Shown here one piece after another: positions 22,992 to 29,390 of a stretch of DNA of 29,390 nucleotides. The notes under the pieces are model-generated. The model had not been told where the DNA came from. It worked only from the letters and a program-made list of their open reading frames with translations, and made no database searches. Numbering within the stretch: position 1 is the first letter of the stretch; the number at the start of each line of letters is the position of its first letter. The stretch comes from JACDAE01 sp034438015 (GTDB lineage Bacteria > Chloroflexota > Ktedonobacteria > Ktedonobacterales > Ktedonobacteraceae), in NCBI GenBank assembly GCA_034438015.1, contig DAOTTD010000123.1, forward strand, positions 1 through 29,390, read 5' to 3'. The position numbers were made by a program, and so were the translations under genes.

Positions 22992-25900
22992 ATGTTTTTT
23001 TTACGCTTTTTGCGCGACAAAATTCCGCCTGGCGACCAGGTAATGCACGATTTTGTCGAGCATATGTTACCGAACCTGTTTGCCCTCTACGCCGATACGT
23101 CGGCGAAGGGCGGCGATCAGCACGACAATCAGACGGTGAACGAGGAGACGCGGCAGAAGTTCGCGGATAAGGGCGATCAGAGCATGGTCAGCCACCTGCT
23201 CAACGGCATCTTTCCGACGATGCGCCTGCTGGTGCTCCTGGCCGAAGAAGGATTGGGTTCAGCCTTCTCCGATGTTGAACGACGCGTCTATATCCTGTCG
23301 TATCTGATGCACGATATCGATAAGATTCTTATGCACGAGGCGGTCCTGCAAGGCGCGGAGAGCGTTGAAGAGTTCGCGACCTGGAGCCGGGACCATATCG
23401 ACAGGGCGAAGGCGCTTGTCAGCGCTGAACTGACAAGTTGTGGTGTGGAGACGTTCTTCCCCGATTACGTGACCTACCTGGAAGACATTACCTACCTGGT
23501 CGTCAATACGCAGCGCCAATGGGGCACGCACCTGCACACCCATAGCTGGCGCTTCGGGCTACGCGAGCGCCGGGTGTTCTCCCTGCGCGATCTCTGCACC
23601 TATTCCGACAAGATCGCTTACTTCGTCTCGTCGCCATCGGCCATTCTGCTCAGCGACGAGACGAAGCTGCTTACGACGATTCTGGCCAGTCTGAGCGATG
23701 ATCAGCTTGTCTTTTGCTATCACCAGTTGCGCGAGGTGCGCGGGCTGTTCACCAACGTGGTGAATAACGGCATCGTCCGCCTCTTTACCGCCTCTGGCTC
23801 TCAGGGCGACGGTTCTCAGGGCGATGATTCCCAGGGCCCGCGCAAGGCAGGCCCCTACGAGGTGAATAACGGCATCTGGCCCTATCTCTTCTTTTCCGAT
23901 GGCGTCGTTTATATCAAGCGCAAGGACCTACCGCTCGCGATTACAACGGGACAGCTTGTCGAGACGGTGCAGGCGCAACTGCGGCAGATCTGCGCCAGCG
24001 TGATCAAGAACGACGCGCCCGGCTTCAAGTTCAGCATTCAGGGCATCGCCAAACATCCTGGCTACTACTTTGAGTTCCTGACGCTCGAAGAGTACGTCGC
24101 TCTCCTGGCGCGTTTCACCATTGCGCGCACCAACAACGATATCGCGACGATCCCTTTGAGCAAGCTGCGCCAGATGCAGGCAAATGGAGAGATAGCGCCC
24201 GATCTGCCAATGGAGTTTCAACTCGATGGCCGCCGCATAGGCATGGTCAGTCGCTTCCTCTCCGTGGTCTTCAACACGCTGCTCGGCCTGCTCGCCAAAC
24301 AGGCGGAGCTACGCGCTCAGGTCGAACAGGCGGTGATCGAGCAACTCGGCCTCGCGCCATATTGGGAGCAGTCGCAGGGCATTCCGAATAAGGGCGGCGT
24401 CGAATATCGCTGGTTCTGGCTCGGCGCCTGTTTCTTGCAGGATCATCCAGGACTCGCGCTCTCGGGCGAGGAGCGCAGCCTGGAGACTATCTTCACAGCG
24501 ACACTCGACCGCGTGGTGCAACTGGCCGGAGATGCCCTGCGCGCACAGTTGCCGCAGAAGTACCTGGGACATCTCACACACTACCTCGATAGCATCGTCG
24601 AGGTGCCGCTGAGCATCCGCGCGGAGGGCGGGCTGCCCGATTTCGGGGCTGAGATGGAACGGTATGAGGCCGCGAAAAGCAAGAAACGCAAGCTGCTCTG
24701 TACCCTCTGCAACAGCGCCTATCCGACCGAGGAGCAGACGGACAACGCGGTCCTCTTCCAGCCCTGGGTTTACAAGAACAAGCTGTCGCTGTACGCCGGC
24801 AAGAACGCTGGCGGCGTCTGCGCTATCTGCGCGCTTGAATTGATGCTGCGCCAGATACTGCTCAAGGGACAGTTGCGCCTGACCGGCAGCAAGTTCGAGG
24901 CGCAGAAGACAAAGTACCTGGCGGTCTACCCCAATTTCTTCTTTACCGCCGAGACCGGCGCACTCGTGAGCGGCATTCTCGATCAGCTTCAGGATATCAA
25001 CTTCTTCACGGTGCGCAAACAGCTTGAGAGACGCGATATCGACATAAAAGACCTGCTGAACCTGGAAGCGTTCGCTGCGCCCGCGCCCGCCAGTCAGCAG
25101 GGTCCACAGATCGTCAATCTCGACGACGAGGACGAGCTGGACGACGCTAACGACGATGCAAACGAGGAGCCGGTGAGCGGTAACGAGCGCAGCTATATCA
25201 AATACCGGCCGCAGGACTATCCCGGCCTCTTCCTCTTCGGCATGCGCGCGGGCAGGGACGACAACGACACGGCAGCGTGGGCGATGCCATCTCTGCTGGC
25301 CCTGGCGCTCCCGCTGGTGACGAGCACAAAAGTCGTCATCTCCGAAATGTCGCTGCCACTGTTCTCTGCAGGCCGCGATTTTCAGGAGACGGTGGTCTTC
25401 GACGCGCCACACGCCTATCTCGACTACATCCTCAAGGGCAGGCGCGTGCGCGTGAATCGCCTCTTGCCGACGCTGCGTTTACTGATGGGCATCTATCGCG
25501 TCAACATCGACACCTTCGCCAATAAGGGCAAGCCGGAATGGAAGCATCTGAGCGCGATCGCACGCGACCTGGCGACCGATCCGCTGTACCTGTTTAGCTA
25601 CCTGCGCAAGCAACAGCGGGGCGAATCAATCTATGGCAGTAGCGCAGACCTGTATATACACATCTACAAGAAAGTATTGGAGGCAGACTTGAGCAGAATC
25701 ACACAGTGTGTAGACAACTACACAGTTTTCTATCGCGGTGGCTACCAGTCACATTCGATCTTGAAACCCGTCGATATCGCGGCAAGGGCGATTATCAATA
25801 GCCCGCTGAATATCGAACCGGACGACCTGCTCTGGCAGATCCAGGGCGAGATCAAGAACTGGCTTGATCGCGTGCGCAGCCGCCAGGCGTCCGGCTGGGC

Positions 25901-26147
25901 CGTTTTTCATGGCAAGGATATCAGCGAACAGGAGGAGCCAGCTATCAAGAAGTTCGTTGAGCAGTTCTACCAGGTGGTCTTCCTCGACTACTGCCAGGGT
26001 GAGCGCGGCCTCTTGCGCAGCCTCATCAACCGCTTCAAAGACGGCTGCGAGGCTTACTATATCCACCAGCGCAACATCCAACGGCTACAAGAACAAGAAG
26101 CAGAAGAGGAAAGCACACCGGAGATCGAGACGGCTCACGCCGATTAG
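22992..26147 (+). CDS. cas10d: Type I-D large subunit and nuclease Cas10d (Csc3)
   Basis: A 1051-residue large subunit of the I-D effector, expected to cut target DNA with Cas3'. The N-terminal region carries an HD motif, YLM-H107-D108-IDK, with SHLLNG near 67-72 as a further candidate metal-site segment. A four-Cys zinc site is formed by C570/C573 (CTLC) and C610/C613 (CAIC). No GGDD cyclase motif is visible, as usual for Cas10d. An acidic linker lies near 706-725. Residues about 269-282 are encoded by 15-bp tandem repeats (GSQGD units), an unusual insertion. I chose ATG 22992 because GAAGGAAGG precedes it; an earlier in-frame start would lie in the palindromic element. csc2 follows after 36 nt. 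Confidence 0.93.
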   Translation: MFFLRFLRDKIPPGDQVMHDFVEHMLPNLFALYADTSAKGGDQHDNQTVNEETRQKFADKGDQSMVSHLLNGIFPTMRLLVLLAEEGLGSAFSDVERRVYILSYLMHDIDKILMHEAVLQGAESVEEFATWSRDHIDRAKALVSAELTSCGVETFFPDYVTYLEDITYLVVNTQRQWGTHLHTHSWRFGLRERRVFSLRDLCTYSDKIAYFVSSPSAILLSDETKLLTTILASLSDDQLVFCYHQLREVRGLFTNVVNNGIVRLFTASGSQGDGSQGDDSQGPRKAGPYEVNNGIWPYLFFSDGVVYIKRKDLPLAITTGQLVETVQAQLRQICASVIKNDAPGFKFSIQGIAKHPGYYFEFLTLEEYVALLARFTIARTNNDIATIPLSKLRQMQANGEIAPDLPMEFQLDGRRIGMVSRFLSVVFNTLLGLLAKQAELRAQVEQAVIEQLGLAPYWEQSQGIPNKGGVEYRWFWLGACFLQDHPGLALSGEERSLETIFTATLDRVVQLAGDALRAQLPQKYLGHLTHYLDSIVEVPLSIRAEGGLPDFGAEMERYEAAKSKKRKLLCTLCNSAYPTEEQTDNAVLFQPWVYKNKLSLYAGKNAGGVCAICALELMLRQILLKGQLRLTGSKFEAQKTKYLAVYPNFFFTAETGALVSGILDQLQDINFFTVRKQLERRDIDIKDLLNLEAFAAPAPASQQGPQIVNLDDEDELDDANDDANEEPVSGNERSYIKYRPQDYPGLFLFGMRAGRDDNDTAAWAMPSLLALALPLVTSTKVVISEMSLPLFSAGRDFQETVVFDAPHAYLDYILKGRRVRVNRLLPTLRLLMGIYRVNIDTFANKGKPEWKHLSAIARDLATDPLYLFSYLRKQQRGESIYGSSADLYIHIYKKVLEADLSRITQCVDNYTVFYRGGYQSHSILKPVDIAARAIINSPLNIEPDDLLWQIQGEIKNWLDRVRSRQASGWAVFHGKDISEQEEPAIKKFVEQFYQVVFLDYCQGERGLLRSLINRFKDGCEAYYIHQRNIQRLQEQEAEEESTPEIETAHAD
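23796..23837 (+). repeat. 15-bp tandem repeat inside cas10d
   Basis: Units at 23796-23810 and 23811-23825 plus a partial third unit to 23837 share TCTCAGGGCGA-like cores and encode GSQGD GSQGD DSQG. The 15-mer GTGAATAACGGCATC also occurs on both sides (near 23760 and 23862). A slippage or local duplication is likely, in frame with the gene. Confidence 0.75.
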
Positions 26148-26183
26148 TACGATTGTTTTTGAGAATAGAAGGAGTAAAACACG

Positions 26184-27164
26184 ATGTTTTTGAACAGCTT
26201 AGAGGCATTTGACGCATTTCACCGGGACATTCCCAAATTTTCGATGGGCAAATACGCCCATATCGTTGTGCTGCGCGAGACCAACTCGTTCGCGCTCTTC
26301 CAGACCGATGGCGAACTCAATATCAGCCGCGTCAGCCTGGGACGCCGGGACGCAACTCCCGGCACGCGCATCGTTCTCTTCAAACGCAAGCAATCGACGC
26401 CGGAGCGCCTGACCGGGCGCGAACTCTTGCGCCGCTACGGACTGGTGGAGAACTGCAAGTACAACTCCAGCGATTTCTGCAAACGCTGTCCAGACTGCAT
26501 CTACTATGGCTTCGCCATTGGCGACGCGGGCTCCGAGCGTTCAAAAGTCCTCGTCGACTCGGCCTTCTCCATCACGGGCTACGACCTGTCTCACCAGCAG
26601 TTCACCTTCAACGCGCCCTCCGAGAACGGCACGATGAGCGAGGACGGGAAGATGCGCAACGCACTGGGGGAGCAGGACTACGTTCTGCCCCAGGTCTACT
26701 TCCCCTCGGTCGTTACGATCAAAGATCCTACCGAGGCCGAGTTCATCTATGTATTAAACAATATTCTGCGCACAAAGCGCTACGGCGCGCAGAACACGCG
26801 CACAGGCACAGTCGCGAACGCCGTTGTAGGCATCGTCTTCTCCGACGGCGAGATCTTCTCCAATCTGCAACTGACACAGGCGATCTACGATGCACTCTCA
26901 CCTGAGCAACGAGCGAAGATGCCGCTGGCGCAGGAGGTTGTGCTGGAGGCGATGGAGTCGGTGGTACCGGCGCTGCTACGGGAAGACGGTGTGGTCTACC
27001 GCCATATCGCCGGCGCCGACCTACAGGCGCTCTTGCAGGATGTGCTGCAGATCACCAGCAACGAGCAGAAGCTGCAGGCGCTGCTGACCCAGGCGCATGC
27101 GGAGTCGAATCGCTACGCCCAGGCCTACGGCGTCGGGCTGAAGGAAGCAAAAGGCAAGAAGTAG
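26184..27164 (+). CDS. csc2: Type I-D backbone subunit Csc2 (Cas7)
   Basis: A 326-residue RAMP protein that forms the crRNA-coating filament of the I-D complex. A zinc-finger-like insertion at C91, C99, C102 and C105 (NCKYNSSDFCKRCPDC) is a known feature of Csc2. Segments such as AFSITGYD and TRTGTVANAVVGIVFSDGE match the conserved core. The ATG follows GAAGGAG and lies 36 nt after the cas10d stop; csc1 begins 9 nt after its end, so these are clearly one transcript. Confidence 0.93.
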   Translation: MFLNSLEAFDAFHRDIPKFSMGKYAHIVVLRETNSFALFQTDGELNISRVSLGRRDATPGTRIVLFKRKQSTPERLTGRELLRRYGLVENCKYNSSDFCKRCPDCIYYGFAIGDAGSERSKVLVDSAFSITGYDLSHQQFTFNAPSENGTMSEDGKMRNALGEQDYVLPQVYFPSVVTIKDPTEAEFIYVLNNILRTKRYGAQNTRTGTVANAVVGIVFSDGEIFSNLQLTQAIYDALSPEQRAKMPLAQEVVLEAMESVVPALLREDGVVYRHIAGADLQALLQDVLQITSNEQKLQALLTQAHAESNRYAQAYGVGLKEAKGKK

Positions 27165-27173
27165 GAGCATCCT

Positions 27174-27845
27174 ATGTTGATCACGGTCTGCCGACTGGTT
27201 CTGCACGATTATCTCTATTACGCCTCGCGCGAGATGGGGCGTCTCTACGAGACAGAGAAATACCTGCACAACTACGGGCTTACCTACGCGCTCGGCCTCG
27301 CCCGAGCGCCCTTCTCCAACCTCGTCCAGACGCCACGCTATCGAGAGGATCTGGACGAGGTCAATGCGCGCGGCGTCTACGTGACGCCCGCGCATCCCTT
27401 GCGGTACAGCTTCGCCTTCCACACGTTCAAGATGGCAAATGTCAACTACTACAACTTTACGCCACAGGTCAGTTCGAACCAGGTTGTGTTTGGACGCGCG
27501 AAGGAACTGGCGCCGGAGAGCATCTTCGAATTCTTCGTGCTGAGCACAGGCGCGGTTGTACTGCCACACTGGATTCGCCTGGGCAAGTGGATGGCGAAGG
27601 CTCGCGTCGAGATTCAGGGCCGGGGCGAGGCACGCAGCAAACAGGGAGAGTACCACGCGGATGGCGCGCTCAACCCGCTCGATGTTGCGCTGGTGCCCGA
27701 CAACTGCAATATCATCGCTATGGCACCCGCGAGCCTGATCACTAATGTCTACGGAGCGGGAGATTTTTACGAAATGGCTTATAGCGATCACGCCCGGACG
27801 CGCACCGTGCGCCTGCCCGCCCAGATGAGCTATCGACCAGCGTAA
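27174..27845 (+). CDS. csc1: Type I-D Cas5-group subunit Csc1
   Basis: A 223-residue RAMP protein that caps the crRNA 5' handle. The N-terminal strand ITVCRLVLHDYLYYASRE, the EKYLHNYGLTYALG segment and the IRLGKWMAKARVE region fit the Csc1 family. The start is 9 nt after csc2, with AGGAG just upstream. A 456-bp gap with compound palindromes follows before cas6, breaking an otherwise tight operon. Confidence 0.9.
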   Translation: MLITVCRLVLHDYLYYASREMGRLYETEKYLHNYGLTYALGLARAPFSNLVQTPRYREDLDEVNARGVYVTPAHPLRYSFAFHTFKMANVNYYNFTPQVSSNQVVFGRAKELAPESIFEFFVLSTGAVVLPHWIRLGKWMAKARVEIQGRGEARSKQGEYHADGALNPLDVALVPDNCNIIAMAPASLITNVYGAGDFYEMAYSDHARTRTVRLPAQMSYRPA

Positions 27846-27902
27846 AGCGTTTGCATCAGGGGAGACACGTCACCTGTGAACGTGTCTTCTCCCTTACGCC
27901 CA

Positions 27903-28275
27903 GTAGGGATGGGGCTTGCCCCCATCCGGTTAGCCGAGAACACTGCTCCCTGGCCTGATCGCGCTTGCCGAGCCGGATGGGTTCTCTCACCAACACATTT
28001 TTTGATCAACCAGACGATCGGGGTAGGGACCAGCTTCCAGCGCGTCCGGATTTATCATGTTCCTCTCCGTTAGGCACGTTTTTCTCGTCGCCAGAGGGGA
28101 GGAAATCGATCAATCGCGGACGCGCTGCAAGCTCCTTATGCAGTGAGAAACGCTGTTGCACAGCTAGCCTTCGGCTCATCTCACTGAAAGGAAGAAGCTG
28201 GTCCCTACCCCAAAAAATCTCGTTTCTGAAAAGGGTCAGGGAGAGAAAGCCGGATGGGGCTTGCCTCATCCCTAC
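27903..28275. repeat. Compound inverted-repeat element related to the cas3'/cas10d element
   Basis: The left end (27903-27927) is identical over 25 bp to the arm at 22869-22893. The right end (28252-28275) is a slightly decayed reverse complement of it (GGATGGGGC...CATCCCTAC). The 102-bp form seen upstream appears here expanded by an internal segment that includes the 28020-28211 element, as if one palindromic element had inserted into another. Confidence 0.75.
28020..28211. repeat. 192-bp element with 18-bp perfect inverted ends and nested hairpins (MITE-like or structured RNA)
   Basis: The ends GGGGTAGGGACCAGCTTC (28020-28037) and GAAGCTGGTCCCTACCCC (28194-28211) are perfect complements. 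Inside are a perfect 10-bp pair AGCGCGTCCG/CGGACGCGCT (28039-28048, 28117-28126) and a perfect 8-bp pair CAGTGAGA/TCTCACTG (28141-28148, 28179-28186). The pairs are mutually compatible, so one strand could fold into a long stem with two side arms. No coding capacity for a transposase is present. Confidence 0.75.
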
Positions 28276-28301
28276 TGAAGAGACACAGAAGGATTAACGT
28301 T

Positions 28302-29243
28302 ATGAACACAGCAGCCAGTACATCGGCAAAGCTTTACTCGCTCCAACTAAGACTCCGCCCGCTTGAGCGCGGGACGTTGATGCCCTTCTCGGGCGAACTG
28401 GTGCACGGGGCCTGGCTCAAATGGATCCGCGAGGCCGCGCCAGAAGTGGCGACGATGCTGCACGAGGGCAACCAGCGGCGTCTCTTCACCTGTTCGAGCC
28501 TGCAATTTCCCATCCCACCAGACAGGATGCGACGGGCGGAACAGGAGAATATCCACCTGCCCCTGGAGCCGGAGAAGACCTATACCCTGCGCATCACTCT
28601 GCTTGTGGGCGAATTATATCAACTGTTTTACTCCACGCTGATGAGCTTCAACATGTCCGGCGCGAAGTCGCTCCCATTCGTGGTCATCGGGAAACAGACC
28701 TTCTTGCTTGAAGAGGTCATCTCGTCGCCCGACGATCCCTCGGGCTGGACCGGCTTTACGTCGTTCGCCAGCCTGGTCGAGCAGGCAAAAACCCGTTCGA
28801 TCGGTCGCGTGCAGCTTCTGGAACTGGAATTTGCCTCACTGACTACCTTTAACTGGCTGCACATCGACAACAAAATATACGGGAGCCACTACGCGCGTCT
28901 GCCTTTGCCGCGCTACCTCTTTCCAGGCTTAGCCAAACGCTGGCACGAGGTAGCGCCGCCGGAGCTTGCACACGTCGTCCAGGTAGATCGCGTCAGGGCG
29001 TATGTTGAGGCGGAGGGTGTGGTGATCGAGGACTATAATCTGCAGCCGCACTGCGTCCAGTTCGCGGAACATCCTCAAAAGGGCTTTGTGGGAACGTGCA
29101 CCTATCTGCTGCGCGGACCCGACGAGGCAACGGATGCGCCGCTCACCGTACGCCAGCAGATTGTCCTCCTGAGCCAACTGGCCTTCTATACGGGCGTGGG
29201 ATACAAACCCGCCATGGGCATGGGCCAGATCCGGCTGCGCTGA
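28302..29243 (+). CDS. cas6: CRISPR pre-crRNA endoribonuclease Cas6
   Basis: A 313-residue RAMP nuclease that cuts the CRISPR transcript within repeats. The C-terminal glycine-rich loop FYTGVGYKPAMGMGQIRLR is the strongest Cas6 signature. H35 in GELVHGAWLKWI is a reasonable catalytic or RNA-binding histidine candidate. The start ATG 28302 follows AGAAGGA with 8-nt spacing; an in-frame ATG 16 codons earlier falls within the palindromic element and is less likely. cas4 starts 54 nt downstream with its own ribosome site. Confidence 0.92.
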   Translation: MNTAASTSAKLYSLQLRLRPLERGTLMPFSGELVHGAWLKWIREAAPEVATMLHEGNQRRLFTCSSLQFPIPPDRMRRAEQENIHLPLEPEKTYTLRITLLVGELYQLFYSTLMSFNMSGAKSLPFVVIGKQTFLLEEVISSPDDPSGWTGFTSFASLVEQAKTRSIGRVQLLELEFASLTTFNWLHIDNKIYGSHYARLPLPRYLFPGLAKRWHEVAPPELAHVVQVDRVRAYVEAEGVVIEDYNLQPHCVQFAEHPQKGFVGTCTYLLRGPDEATDAPLTVRQQIVLLSQLAFYTGVGYKPAMGMGQIRLR

Positions 29244-29297
29244 TTTTACGCGAAATGCACCCTATAAAGACTACGGAAGAGAAATTGGAGGGAATAC

Positions 29298-29390
29298 ATG
29301 AATGATAACGCTTCGTATTCAAATGAATCAGAGCAAGAGGCGCTATCCATCTCGTATCTGAACGCGCTGGAATACTGTCCGCGCCGCTTC
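29298..29390 (+). CDS. cas4: CRISPR-associated Cas4 (first 31 codons; rest outside window)
   Basis: Cas4 is an iron-sulfur exonuclease that trims prespacers and helps set PAM choice during adaptation. Only the N-terminus is visible: a short hydrophilic lead, then ISYLNALEYCPRRF, where the Cys of CPRRF is the first ligand of the 4Fe-4S cluster in Cas4. GGAGGG lies just before the ATG. The gene runs off the window end, so neither the nuclease motifs nor a possible fusion to Cas1 can be judged. Its place after cas6 is standard for type I-D, with cas1 and cas2 expected next. Confidence 0.85.
   Translation, partial: MNDNASYSNESEQEALSISYLNALEYCPRRF

Larger units (their letters stand above)
27846..28301. 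other. Gap between csc1 and cas6 filled by palindromic elements
   Basis: A 456-bp stretch without a convincing gene. It starts with a terminator-like hairpin (about 27859-27893, with a GACACG/CGTGTC core and no T-run). A compound inverted-repeat element (27903-28275) then fills nearly all the rest up to the cas6 ribosome site. Small open frames through it are made of repeat sequence and are not genes. Confidence 0.7.

Noticed and set aside
24309..25412. A 367-codon minus-strand frame inside cas10d
   Set aside because: Antisense to the cas10d region containing the zinc-site Cys pairs; no recognisable domain or start signals.
22992..26147. Type III Cas10 with cyclic-oligoadenylate synthesis
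   Set aside because: No GGDD motif is visible, and the neighbours are Csc1, Csc2 and Cas3', which mark type I-D.
27876..28297. Several small frames on both strands between csc1 and cas6
   Set aside because: They run through inverted-repeat arms and hairpins; composition and lack of ribosome sites argue against coding.
19182..29390. CRISPR array
   Set aside because: I looked for evenly spaced direct repeats of about 30-37 bp around the cas genes and saw none; repeats present are inverted, not direct.

Overview
The window looks like a chromosomal segment of a Ktedonobacteria-type Chloroflexota. This is inferred from gene content: a STAND-ATPase/TPR/LuxR regulator, an S53 sedolisin, a many-PAS sensor kinase, GC-rich intergenic palindromes and a type I-D CRISPR-Cas operon. 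No rRNA or tRNA is present to test the assignment. The base composition is moderately GC-rich. Clear Shine-Dalgarno sites support most starts, including TTG and GTG starts.

Layout. Positions 1-1225 (-) hold an aldehyde dehydrogenase cut by the window edge. An orphan OmpR-type response regulator follows at 1621-2355 (+), with Glu where the phospho-acceptor Asp should be, and then a metallo-beta-lactamase-fold hydrolase at 2492-3103 (+). On the minus strand are an S53 peptidase (3230-4816), a large LuxR/STAND/TPR regulator (5033-7591) and a membrane-anchored class A beta-lactamase-like serine hydrolase (8050-9945). A repeat-built coiled-coil protein (10041-10634) and a PAS/PAS/PAS histidine kinase (10911-12923) are on the plus strand.

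Positions 12909-17360 (-) form a compact set reading: FAH-domain fragment, MBL-fold hydrolase, aroQ-like, aroA-like, aroK-like, aroE-like. The four shikimate-pathway genes overlap or nearly touch. AroQ, AroA and AroE each carry changes at residues that normally hold the substrate. This suggests a specialised branch rather than the housekeeping pathway; aroB and aroC are not in the window.

After msrA and an overlapping EamA transporter (17717-19181, +), the right third is a type I-D CRISPR-Cas operon: WYL-domain regulator, cas3' helicase without an HD nuclease, cas10d carrying an HD motif, csc2 (cas7), csc1 (cas5), cas6, and the first 31 codons of cas4 at the window edge. No CRISPR array is visible. 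The operon is broken up by palindromic elements. One 102-bp element has perfect 25-bp inverted ends (cas3'/cas10d gap). A second copy of the same arm opens a 374-bp compound element (csc1/cas6 gap) that encloses a 192-bp multi-hairpin element. Two abutting palindromes overlap a TATAAT box ahead of the WYL gene and are a good candidate operator.

Points most worth following are the divergent shikimate-like cluster, the palindromic elements inside the cas operon, and the Asp-to-Glu orphan response regulator.
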